Origin: an uncultured Planctomycetaceae bacterium
GTDB lineage: Bacteria; Planctomycetota; Planctomycetia; Pirellulales; Pirellulaceae
DNA: 7,057 nt
NCBI GenBank assembly: GCA_937967665.1
Contig: CALBSZ010000231.1
Coordinates: 1-7,057, forward strand
Direction of reading: 5' to 3'
Shown here: positions 1 to 6,700 of the stretch, piece after piece
Layout: each line of letters opens with the position of its first letter
Position numbering within the stretch: the first letter of the stretch is position 1
The notes under the pieces: model-generated
Databases searched by the model: none
Seen by the model: the letters and a program-made list of their open reading frames with translations, nothing else
What the model was told of the DNA's origin: nothing
Position numbers and translations under genes: made by a program

Positions 1-1
1 G

Positions 2-2842
2 ACCGTTGATTTTGAAACGGCACCCGCGGGAACGACGAGTCCGGTCGGATGGTCGGTCGTCTCAAGCAACGTCAACGCCAGCACCTACGAGACAGTCGCG
101 GGGACGGGGAATCCCGGCCAGAGCGCCAATCTGGCCTGGACCGATCCGAACCAGACCGCTCCCGGTGTCTTCCTGGTCGGTAACAACGGCACGGCCTTGG
201 ATGCGACGCAAGCCTTTTCGGGAAGTTTCGATTTCTATGTCGAGGAAACCGGGAATTACTCGGCTGCCAACTTTATCGTCGGCGATGTCCAGGACGGCCT
301 CGCAGGCGCGGCGGACGAATTCCTGAATGTGTATCTGCAGGAGGCCACTTTTGGCTCCCGCGCGCGGATCTACGCCGGGGATGATTCAGCACTGTTCAAC
401 GGCGACGGCAATAACACCTACCAAATTGGCAGCAATCAATGGTATACGGCCAGTTTTTCGTGGACCCCAACCAGCGGTACGACGGGCGACTTTTTGTTTT
501 CGTGGACCAGTGCCCAGGGAAATAAAGGGCCCATGACCGTCAATAACTACACCTTTGGCAGCGAGAGCATCTATTTCGGCTTCGGCACGGGAAAAAGCCC
601 CGCGCGTTTCGACAATATCAGCATCACAGGCTCGACGGTCCGACTCAGCGACACCGCCGTTCTTAACGTGACGATCAATGGCAGCGACGATTTGAACGCC
701 GTGGACGACGACTACACCGCGACCAACCCGATCACCGAGGACCAGATGCTGTCGATTCCGGACGGGGCCACCGACGTGCTGGCGAATGATTCTCCGAACA
801 ATGTGCCGATTGTTGGCTTCGACAGCAGCAGTGCGGAAGGCGCAGCCGTTACCGTCAACGCCGATGGCAGCTTCGATTACGACCCCACCGGCGCGGCCAA
901 CCTGCAGGCGCTCACCGACGGCGACATGGTGACCGACACGTTCACCTACACCATCAGCCATGACGGCGGCACCACAACCGACACGGCCACCGTCAGTATT
1001 CTGGTACAAGGTGTCAACGACACTCCCTCAGCACCGATCGACAGCGACAATGCTGCCGATACCATCGCGGAAGACGCGGCCAACGACGACCCGGTCGGGG
1101 TCACGGCCAGTGCCAGCGATCCGGATGCAGGCGACACGCAAACGTACTCGTTGACCGATGACGCGGGTGGTCGCTTCAAGATCGATAGCTCGACAGGCGT
1201 TGTGACTGTTAACGACGCCACGCTGTTGAATTACGAAGATGCGTCCAGCCATGCGATCACCATCCAGGTAACGGATAGCCAGGGAGCGACCAATTCGACC
1301 ACGTTCAACATCGCCGTGACCAACGTCAGTCCCTCCACGCCGATCGATACCGATGCGGCCGACAATACCGTGCCCGAAGCCTCGGCGGTCGATACGCTCG
1401 TCGGTGTCACCGCCGCCGCCAGCGATCCCAATGGTACGGCTGGCGGGGCCGGTGTCGTGTACAGCATCACCGCGGACAGCTCCGGCGGCGGCTTCAAGAT
1501 TGATGCGGCAAGCGGGATCGTTCGCGTGGCGGACAGCAGCTTGATCGATATCGGCAATAGTGGTATCTCGCATACCATTACCGTGCAGGCCAGCGATGGT
1601 GCCACTCCCACCGCGGGCACGTCGACGCAAACGTTTACGATCAATGTTACCAACGTTGCTCCGACGGGGACGATCACCGGGCCGACTACCGCTTCGCCTT
1701 CGGAAACGCTGTTCTTCGAATTTTCCGGCAACGATGTTTCGGCAGACGACCGCGACAACCAGTTGACGTGCTCGGTCAATTGGGGCGACGGCAGTCCGGC
1801 GGAGAACCTGGGCAACTGCTACACGCTGGCACCGGTTGCTGTGACCCACGAATACAATGCGCTCGGCCTCTATACCGTCACGTTGTCCGTGACGGATGAC
1901 GAGACGACCACGAACGTCACGCAGACGGTCAACGTGACCAACGACCCGCGGATCGATGCCAATGGCAACCTGCTGGTCCCGGACTCGCTGGACGGCAGTA
2001 ACGAGATCATCAGCACCGATAGTAAGGGTGGCGTCCAGTTTGTGATGCGCAACGATATCGGTTACGGCCCGTTCTATCCCACCACCGGCATGGTGCGGAT
2101 CATCACCGCCGACGGCCCCGACCGGATTGTGATTGCCTCGAAGCGGATTTGCGGCGATATCGATGCGGGCGGCGGGGACAACTATATTGCGTCGAGCGGC
2201 TGCGATGATGTGATCGTCACGACGTTCGGCAACGATATTATCATCAGCGGTAATGGCAGCGACACGATCGACGCCGGGGAAGGCAACAACAAGGTCGATG
2301 GCGGTGACGGAGATGACAGCATTGTAGCCGGCAGTGGCCGTGATGAACTGCTCGGCCGTGAAGGCAACGACGTCATCGATGGCGGCGCCGGTAACGATCA
2401 CATTGCCGGTGATCTCGGTGACGACTTCTTGCAAGGTGGCGACGGCGACGACACCGTCAGCGGCGGCAGTGGCAATGACATTGTTCTCGGCGGGGCAGGC
2501 AACGACCGCCTGTTCGGACGACAGGGCCGCGACCTGGTGCTGGGCGGATTCGGTGCCGACGACGTTCAGGGCAATGGCGACGATGATATTGTGGGGGGCG
2601 GCGAGACCACGTTGACCGCAGCGCAATTGAGCGACATTCGGAACACCTGGATCGGCAGCAACAGCTTCTCCACGCGAGTCAATTTGGTGCTGAGCGGCGG
2701 GGCCGGTCTGGGCGCGAATATGACCGACGACGAGGAAGTGGATGGGGTCGTCGGACATACCGGGCGCGATCTACTCCTGGCCCACGGAACCGATCTGATA
2801 TTCAGCGTCCGTTCCGAAGACACCGAGCACCATTTGGTCTAA
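2..2842 (+). CDS. Multidomain cadherin/PKD/RTX surface or secreted protein, 5' partial
   Basis: The frame is open from the first bases, so the start codon and any signal peptide lie upstream; 946 codons remain, ending in TAA. Counting residue 1 at base 2: residues 1-211 are a Gly/Asn/Thr-rich beta region ending in FDNISITG, resembling a concanavalin-like jelly roll; 231-340 are VCBS/cadherin-like (VLANDS, DGSFDYDP, DTFTYTISHDGG); 342-444 and 445-554 are two related cadherin-like repeats (ASDPDAGD, FKIDSSTGVV); 555-646 is a PKD domain with W594-GDG and HEY (616-618); about 722-865 are sixteen GGxGxDxxx nonapeptides; the rest is a tail ending EHHLV. These families are known as calcium-binding, extracellular, adhesive or structural modules; no catalytic motif is visible. 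Likely role (inference): secreted or cell-surface adhesin or matrix protein. No hydrophobic C-terminal anchor, LPXTG or PEP-CTERM signal is present. Module assignment is firm; biological role and ligand are unknown. Confidence 0.93.
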   Translation, partial: TVDFETAPAGTTSPVGWSVVSSNVNASTYETVAGTGNPGQSANLAWTDPNQTAPGVFLVGNNGTALDATQAFSGSFDFYVEETGNYSAANFIVGDVQDGLAGAADEFLNVYLQEATFGSRARIYAGDDSALFNGDGNNTYQIGSNQWYTASFSWTPTSGTTGDFLFSWTSAQGNKGPMTVNNYTFGSESIYFGFGTGKSPARFDNISITGSTVRLSDTAVLNVTINGSDDLNAVDDDYTATNPITEDQMLSIPDGATDVLANDSPNNVPIVGFDSSSAEGAAVTVNADGSFDYDPTGAANLQALTDGDMVTDTFTYTISHDGGTTTDTATVSILVQGVNDTPSAPIDSDNAADTIAEDAANDDPVGVTASASDPDAGDTQTYSLTDDAGGRFKIDSSTGVVTVNDATLLNYEDASSHAITIQVTDSQGATNSTTFNIAVTNVSPSTPIDTDAADNTVPEASAVDTLVGVTAAASDPNGTAGGAGVVYSITADSSGGGFKIDAASGIVRVADSSLIDIGNSGISHTITVQASDGATPTAGTSTQTFTINVTNVAPTGTITGPTTASPSETLFFEFSGNDVSADDRDNQLTCSVNWGDGSPAENLGNCYTLAPVAVTHEYNALGLYTVTLSVTDDETTTNVTQTVNVTNDPRIDANGNLLVPDSLDGSNEIISTDSKGGVQFVMRNDIGYGPFYPTTGMVRIITADGPDRIVIASKRICGDIDAGGGDNYIASSGCDDVIVTTFGNDIIISGNGSDTIDAGEGNNKVDGGDGDDSIVAGSGRDELLGREGNDVIDGGAGNDHIAGDLGDDFLQGGDGDDTVSGGSGNDIVLGGAGNDRLFGRQGRDLVLGGFGADDVQGNGDDDIVGGGETTLTAAQLSDIRNTWIGSNSFSTRVNLVLSGGAGLGANMTDDEEVDGVVGHTGRDLLLAHGTDLIFSVRSEDTEHHLV
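1025..1663 (+). repeat. Two tandem cadherin-like repeats within the surface-protein gene
   Basis: Two consecutive protein repeats of about 105-110 residues align by eye. The first begins SAPIDSDNAAD and carries AEDA, VTASASDPDAG, FKIDSSTGVVTV and ITIQVTDS. The second begins STPIDTDAAD and carries PEAS, VTAAASDPNG, FKIDAASGIVRV and ITVQASDG. Each closes with the linker VTNV followed by S or A and then Pro. The Asp-rich linkers fit interdomain calcium binding as in the cadherin superfamily. The DNA copies have diverged, so this is an old protein-level duplication rather than a recent DNA repeat. Boundaries are approximate. Confidence 0.75.
2165..2596 (+). repeat. Sixteen-unit RTX (hemolysin-type calcium-binding) nonapeptide array
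   Basis: Sixteen consecutive nine-residue units (27 bases each, no indel) follow the pattern GGxGxDxxx. Clear units include GGDGDDSIV, GGAGNDHIA, GGDGDDTVS, GGSGNDIVL and GGAGNDRLF. The first four units (AGGGDNYIA, SSGCDDVIV, TTFGNDIII, SGNGSDTID) and the last (GNGDDDIVG) are degenerate but stay in phase. RTX repeats of this family fold into a parallel beta-roll that binds calcium between turns, so the array should fold only outside the cytoplasm where calcium is high. The 27-base period reflects the protein repeat. Confidence 0.93.
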
Positions 2843-2907
2843 GGAATGCGCGGCGGGCAGCGGAACGAGCGGGCAGGAAAACACGTGCACACTGGTCGTC
2901 GTCGCAG

Positions 2908-2939
2908 GGCTCCGTTCGCGGGATCCCGCGGGCGGAGCC
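2908..2939 (+). terminator. Strong imperfect hairpin downstream of the surface-protein gene, possible terminator
   Basis: Outer arms GGCTCCG (2908-2914) and CGGAGCC (2933-2939) pair perfectly. Inner arms CGCGGG (2917-2922) and CCCGCG (2925-2930) pair around the central AT, and the TT/GG between them can form two G-U wobbles. That makes a near-continuous 15-base-pair stem starting 65 bases after the stop codon. No T-run follows, so it is not a textbook intrinsic terminator. It may be a U-less terminator, an RNA 3'-end stabiliser, or a copy of an intergenic repeat. The structure is directly visible; the function is inferred. Confidence 0.4.
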
Positions 2940-3015
2940 GCAGGACTACGGCGGAATTCACGTCCACCGCTCGCCTATTACAAAGTTGCAAGTACCTCCG
3001 GCGTTGTCATTGTTC

Positions 3016-3093
3016 GCGTCAAGTGACGAAAATGACGCTACACTTACGCGACGATCGCGCTAGATAGTAGGATTTCCTCAGTCGCAACGCGAC
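3016..3093. repeat. Cluster of short inverted repeats with one mutually exclusive pair
   Basis: Three small stems lie in 78 bases. GCGTCA (3016-3021) can pair with TGACGC (3033-3038), while the overlapping CGTCA (3017-3021) can pair instead with the nearer TGACG (3024-3028), so these two folds exclude each other. CGCGA (3047-3051) pairs with TCGCG (3055-3059) across CGA. GTCGC (3081-3085) pairs with GCGAC (3089-3093) across AAC. Each stem is short and could arise by chance in GC-rich DNA; the clustering is the only reason to record them. Function unknown. Confidence 0.3.
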
Positions 3094-3105
3094 GACATGG
3101 ATTAG

Positions 3106-3125
3106 CCTGGGACGCAAGTCCCAGG
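3106..3125 (+). repeat. Perfect 8-base-pair hairpin with GCAA (GNRA) tetraloop
   Basis: CCTGGGAC (3106-3113) pairs perfectly with GTCCCAGG (3118-3125) around the loop GCAA (3114-3117). Read on the plus strand the loop is a GNRA tetraloop, an unusually stable RNA cap; on the minus strand the loop would be TTGC. It sits 162 bases before the tRNA 3' end and no T-run follows on either strand. The motif reminds me of hairpins dispersed in planctomycete intergenic DNA, but only one copy is in this window, so that is memory and not evidence. It could be a terminator-like element, a dispersed repeat, or part of a small RNA. Confidence 0.45.
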
Positions 3126-3286
3126 AGCGTGATTTCACCAACTGGAGAAAATAGCGAATCCGAAAAACGCCACAACCTGGTCCCGTGTCGACGAAGCTCT
3201 GCGAAACATCAGTCCCGTGAGCGCAAAGAATCCGTAACACCACGGTCTGTTCGTGACCACATCATGCATGGACGCCGAACGGCGAG

Positions 3287-3359
<73 letters not shown>

Positions 3360-3375
3360 GGGGGGCGTTGGACAA

Positions 3376-3381
3376 TTCATA
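3376..3381 (-). promoter_or_regulatory. Possible -10 box for the tRNA-Lys gene
   Basis: On the minus strand TATGAA lies 16 bases upstream of the tRNA 5' end, the right distance for a sigma-70 type -10 element giving a leader of about ten bases. No good -35 is found at 16-18 bases; TTGTTA is present but 21 bases away. The box falls inside the loop of an inverted repeat, CGTTGGA (3366-3372) and TCCAACG (3384-3390). Suggestive only. Confidence 0.2.
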
Positions 3382-3432
3382 CATCCAACGAGTTAGGTAC
3401 TTTAACAACCTGCCACCAATTCGGGAAGGGCC

Positions 3433-3458
3433 GAATACACAGCACTTTTCTTGTATTC
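3433..3458. repeat. Inverted repeat with 7-base arms upstream of the TPR gene
   Basis: GAATACA (3433-3439) and TGTATTC (3452-3458) are perfect inverted copies separated by 12 bases. Arm length and spacing would fit a dimeric-regulator operator or a weak RNA hairpin. It lies about 285 bases before the TPR start and just upstream of the best, though weak, promoter-like pair. No regulator is identifiable, and a chance occurrence is possible. Confidence 0.3.
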
Positions 3459-3701
3459 TGCGTGATTGCAATTTCTGACGACTCTGTTAAGGTATGGAAA
3501 TAACGCATCAAAAGTCGCTTGTGCGTTCATGGTCATGCATCTCGCAGCACGGAGCACGCGTCGTGAATAACGAACGGATTCGGAATGGGATGCCACTTTT
3601 CAATCTCCACGTTTCTCATCGTCGGGTGGCGGGGACGAAGGAATTGCGGATGAGAGCCTGCGAGTTGCTATTTCTCTTCCCCCTAATTCTTCGGGCAAAT
3701 G

Positions 3702-3731
3702 TTGAATCACACAGTCGCCGCTGTCATTCAA
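3702..3731 (+). promoter_or_regulatory. Imperfect stem-loop abutting the TPR-gene ribosome binding site
   Basis: TTGAAT (3702-3707) pairs with ATTCAA (3726-3731), and inside it ACAG (3711-3714) pairs with CTGT (3721-3724) around the loop TCGCCG. The unpaired bases are CAC on the left and C on the right. The last two A residues of the right arm are also the first two of the AAGGAG ribosome binding site, so folding could partly hide it or hold it at the base of the stem. The structure is weak and A/U-rich at its base; a regulatory role is inference. Confidence 0.3.
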
Positions 3732-3735
3732 GGAG
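3730..3735 (+). promoter_or_regulatory. Ribosome binding site fixing the TPR-gene start
   Basis: AAGGAG lies six bases before ATG at 3742, an ideal Shine-Dalgarno spacing. An in-frame TTG at 3736 immediately follows it with no spacer and cannot be the start. The ATG also gives a clean signal peptide (MIRLRYF followed by a hydrophobic run), confirming the choice. Confidence 0.85.
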
Positions 3736-3741
3736 TTGGTT

Positions 3742-6700
3742 ATGATTCGGTTGAGGTATTTCTTACTCTTGTCGGTCGCGTGGGCTTTGACGGTACCAGG
3801 ATCCGCTCAGGAATCCGACCAGGCGGCGGCCCGAGCTTACAACGCGGCGGCGGCCTTGCAAAACAGCGGGCTGCACGAACGGGCGATCCAGAAGTGGGCG
3901 GAGTTTGCTCAACAATACCCGAAAGACGAACGGCTTGATCGGGCGTACTACTATTTGGGCATTTGCCAGCTGCGGGTGAAGAAGTTTGAAGACGCGGCCA
4001 AGAGTTTTCAAACCGTGTTGTCCAAGTGGCCTCAATTCAAGCAAGCCGATGGCGCGCAGTACAACCTGGGCATGGCCTATTACGAAACGGCGTTGCAATC
4101 CAAGAAGCCCGACCAGTTCAAGCAGGCGGCGAATGCGTTTTCCACCGTGGCGACGAAGTACCCGAAGAGCGACCTTGCTGATAAGGCTCTGTACTTTCAA
4201 GGAGACTGCCTGTTTTCGGCGGGTGACGTGAAGGGCGCCATGCCGGCCTACCAGAAGCTGATCCAGTCGTACCCGCAGAGTCCTCAACTGGCCCGCGCTT
4301 ACTATGATCTGGGTATCGCCCAGCAGGAATCCGGCCAGATCGAAGACGCCGCCAAGACGTACGCGGCATTCCTGGCAAAGCCGGAATTACAGCAGCACGA
4401 ATTGGCCCACGAGGTGAAGCTCCGCGAGGCGCTCTGCCGTTATGATCTCGAGCAGGTCGAAGTAGCCGCGCAGCGCTTTCAGGAAGTTGCTCAGCTGAAG
4501 GACTTCGCCTTCGCCGACTTTGCTATGTTGCGCTGGGGACAGGCGAAAATGGATGCGGGCGGTACGGCGGAGGCGGCCAAGATCCTCAGCGAACTTCCCA
4601 AGAAGTTTCCGAAGAGTCCGTATGTGGCCGCGGCCCGATTGACCGCGGGGCGCTGTTTCTACACGGTCGAGGACTATAACGCGGCTCAAGCTGCACTGCA
4701 GCCGGTCGCTGCCAGTGACGACCCCGCGGCCGCCGAAGCCGCGTATTGGCTTGGTCGATCGCAACTGAAGTTGAAGGATCCGGCGAAGGCACTGCAGACT
4801 CTCGAGGCCGCGACGAATCGTTTCAAGGAAGGCGAGTTTGCTCCGTATCTTCGCTTTGCACGCATCGACGCGCTCTATGAAATCGAAGACCGCCGCCCGG
4901 AAACGCAGGCGCTGTACGCATCCTTCATCAAGGATTTTCCCAATCACCCGCTTACCGCGCAGGCGTTGTACATGGCCGCGTTGACCGCTCTGGGGGCGCA
5001 GGAATACGCGCCGGCCAGCAGCACGGCCGAACAGTTCCTGGGGAACGCCGCTTTCGCGCAACATGAATTGCGTCCCGCTGTGCTTTATATCGCGGCCGAG
5101 GCCAGTTTGCTGGCGGATCAGGAAGACGAAGCTGGCCGAACGAAGGCCGAACAGCTCTATCGGAAACTGGTGCAGGAGTTTCCCGATCATACGCGAGCGC
5201 CTCGCAGCCAGCTGCGGATCGGCTGGTGTTTGCATGCGGCGAAAAAATTCGATGAAACGGTGGCTCATTTGAACAGTGTCGTCGGTCAACTGCAGGAACC
5301 CGCGCACCTGGCGGAAGCCCACCTGCTGGTAGGGCGAAGCCATGCGGCCAAGGACCGTGATCAGGAGGCCGCCGCGGCGTACGACAAGGCCTTGCAAGCC
5401 AACCCCAAGTGGGAACGCGCGGACGAAGTGCTGTTGGCCGCGGCGCAGTCGTTGCGTCAACTGGACAATCTGGACGGCGCTAAGGACCGCTTGAATCGAT
5501 TGTTGAACGAGTTTGGTCAGAGTACGTTTGCGGCGCAGGCCCGGTATCAACTGGGCGAGATTGCTCAGCGGCAGGACAAGCCGGAAGACGCGTTGAACCA
5601 GTTCAAGCAGGTTGTCGAGAAGTACGCAGACAGCGAATTTGCGGCTCCGGCTTCGTATGCGATGTCGGTGATCTATTTCGCCAAGGAAGACTACGCCGCG
5701 GCGAAGGGCGTGTTGGACAAACTGCTGGCCGGGACGGCGGAGGCCGAAGTCCAGCAGCGAGGTCTCTACTTGCGAGGCCTGACGCTCCAGCGTTTGATGG
5801 ACTACGCTAACGCCATCAACGACCTGAACGCCTACTTGAAGGCCGATCCAACCGGGGAAGACGCGCCGAACGCTCGCTACGTTGTGGCGTTGTGCCAGAT
5901 CGGGCTGAAGCAGTTCCCGCAGGCGTCGGCCACCTTGTCGCAACTGTTGAACGAGAAGTCGGATTTCGAGCACGCGGACAAAGTCTATTACGAGATGGGG
6001 CATGCCCTGCTGCAGCAGGAGGGAAAAGAATCGGAGGCGGTAGCGGCGTTTCGCACGCTGGCCGAAAAGATTCCCGACAGTCCCCTGGCTGCGGAGAGCT
6101 GGTTTCGCGTAGGCCAGTATCATGAACAACTGGCGGCGGCCGGTGAGACTCCCAATCAAGCGGAGCTTGCCAAAGCGGAAGCCGCCTACCGTGCCGGTAT
6201 CGACAAGGCGGCTGCCGACACGGAACTGTCCGAAAAATTGCAGTACAAGTTGGGTGACATGCAATTTCAATTGGAGAAGTATGCGGATGCCGCGCAGACG
6301 TTTGAAAAGCAGCTGCAGGCCCATCCCGACGGCCAATTCACCGGACCGGCACGTTATCTGGCCGCCGAAGCTTACTTCCGCCTGGAGCAATACGGCAAGG
6401 CATTGCCGTTGTTTGTGAAGGTTGCCGACGATAAGTTCGTCAACGTGGAGCAAGCCAAGGTCGACCGTTACCGCGCGCAGTCGTTGTACCGGGCGGGAAC
6501 GTCGGCCGCGAAACTCAATAACTGGAAGGAGAGCGAAACCCGCTACACGCAATTGCTGGACAAGTTCAAGTCCTTTGAACAAAACAGCGACGCGCGCTAT
6601 GGCTTGGGAGTCGCGCTGCAAAAACAAAATCAACTCGATCGGGCCCTGCAGGAATTCGAGCAGGTCACGAAGGAGACCGAAACGGAAACGGCGGCGAAAG

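Larger units (their letters stand above)
2843..3286. other. Gene-free convergent spacer rich in inverted repeats
   Basis: This 444-base stretch lies between the stop of the surface-protein gene and the 3' end of the oppositely oriented tRNA. I see no credible coding region. It contains the hairpin at 2908-2939, alternative small hairpins at 3016-3038 and 3017-3028, perfect five-base-pair stems at 3047-3059 and 3081-3093, and the GNRA-capped hairpin at 3106-3125. From about 3126 to 3272 nothing recognisable stands out. A four-base-pair stem at 3273-3284 lies just beyond the tRNA 3' end without a T-run. No promoter was convincing on either strand. Confidence 0.6.
3360..3729. other. Gene-free divergent spacer upstream of tRNA-Lys and the TPR gene
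   Basis: About 370 bases with no coding region I believe; the short open frames here are Arg/Ser/His-rich and lack placed ribosome binding sites. It should hold the promoters of the tRNA (minus) and the TPR gene (plus). Visible structure: inverted repeats at 3366-3390 (7-base arms), 3433-3458 (7-base arms), 3502-3527 (6-base arms) and 3702-3731 next to the ribosome binding site. A weak promoter-like pair, TTGCAA (3467-3472) and TAAGGT (3489-3494) with a 16-base spacer, points toward the TPR gene, but the -10 match is poor. The spacer looks AT-richer than the flanking genes. Confidence 0.5.

Noticed and set aside
197..199. TTG as the start of the surface-protein gene
   Set aside because: The frame continues open upstream to base 2 with the same Gly/Asn/Thr-rich beta-type sequence (VDFETAPAG), and there is no signal peptide after the TTG. 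The gene is truncated by the window.
2165..2596. 27-base periodicity considered as a CRISPR-like array
   Set aside because: The period is coding (nine-residue RTX units), the units vary throughout, and there are no identical repeats separated by unique spacers.
1028..2758. 576-codon open frame on the minus strand under the surface-protein gene
   Set aside because: It is exactly in codon phase opposite the real gene, so it is open only because the sense gene avoids TTA, CTA and TCA codons. Its translation is an Arg/Val/Ile/Asp-rich mirror with no domain logic.
2846..3067. 73-codon open frame just after the surface-protein stop
   Set aside because: Strongly Arg-rich, no placed ribosome binding site, and it runs through the large hairpin; looks like translated spacer.
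3019..3243. 74-codon minus-strand open frame in the convergent spacer
   Set aside because: Crosses the GNRA hairpin and other inverted repeats and shows no coding character.
3273..3284. CGCC/GGCG stem as a tRNA terminator
   Set aside because: Only four base pairs around a four-base loop, with no T-run on the minus strand; too weak to call.
3402..3596. 64-codon minus-strand open frame upstream of the tRNA
   Set aside because: No recognisable motif; covers the inverted repeat at 3433-3458 and the likely promoter region.
3736..3738. In-frame TTG as the start of the TPR gene
   Set aside because: It touches the Shine-Dalgarno sequence with no spacer. ATG at 3742 has ideal spacing.
3494..3745. 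83-codon plus-strand open frame running into the TPR start
   Set aside because: The AAGG before its ATG is one base away, too close to work. The composition is Ser/Arg/His-rich, and it overlaps the TPR ribosome binding site.
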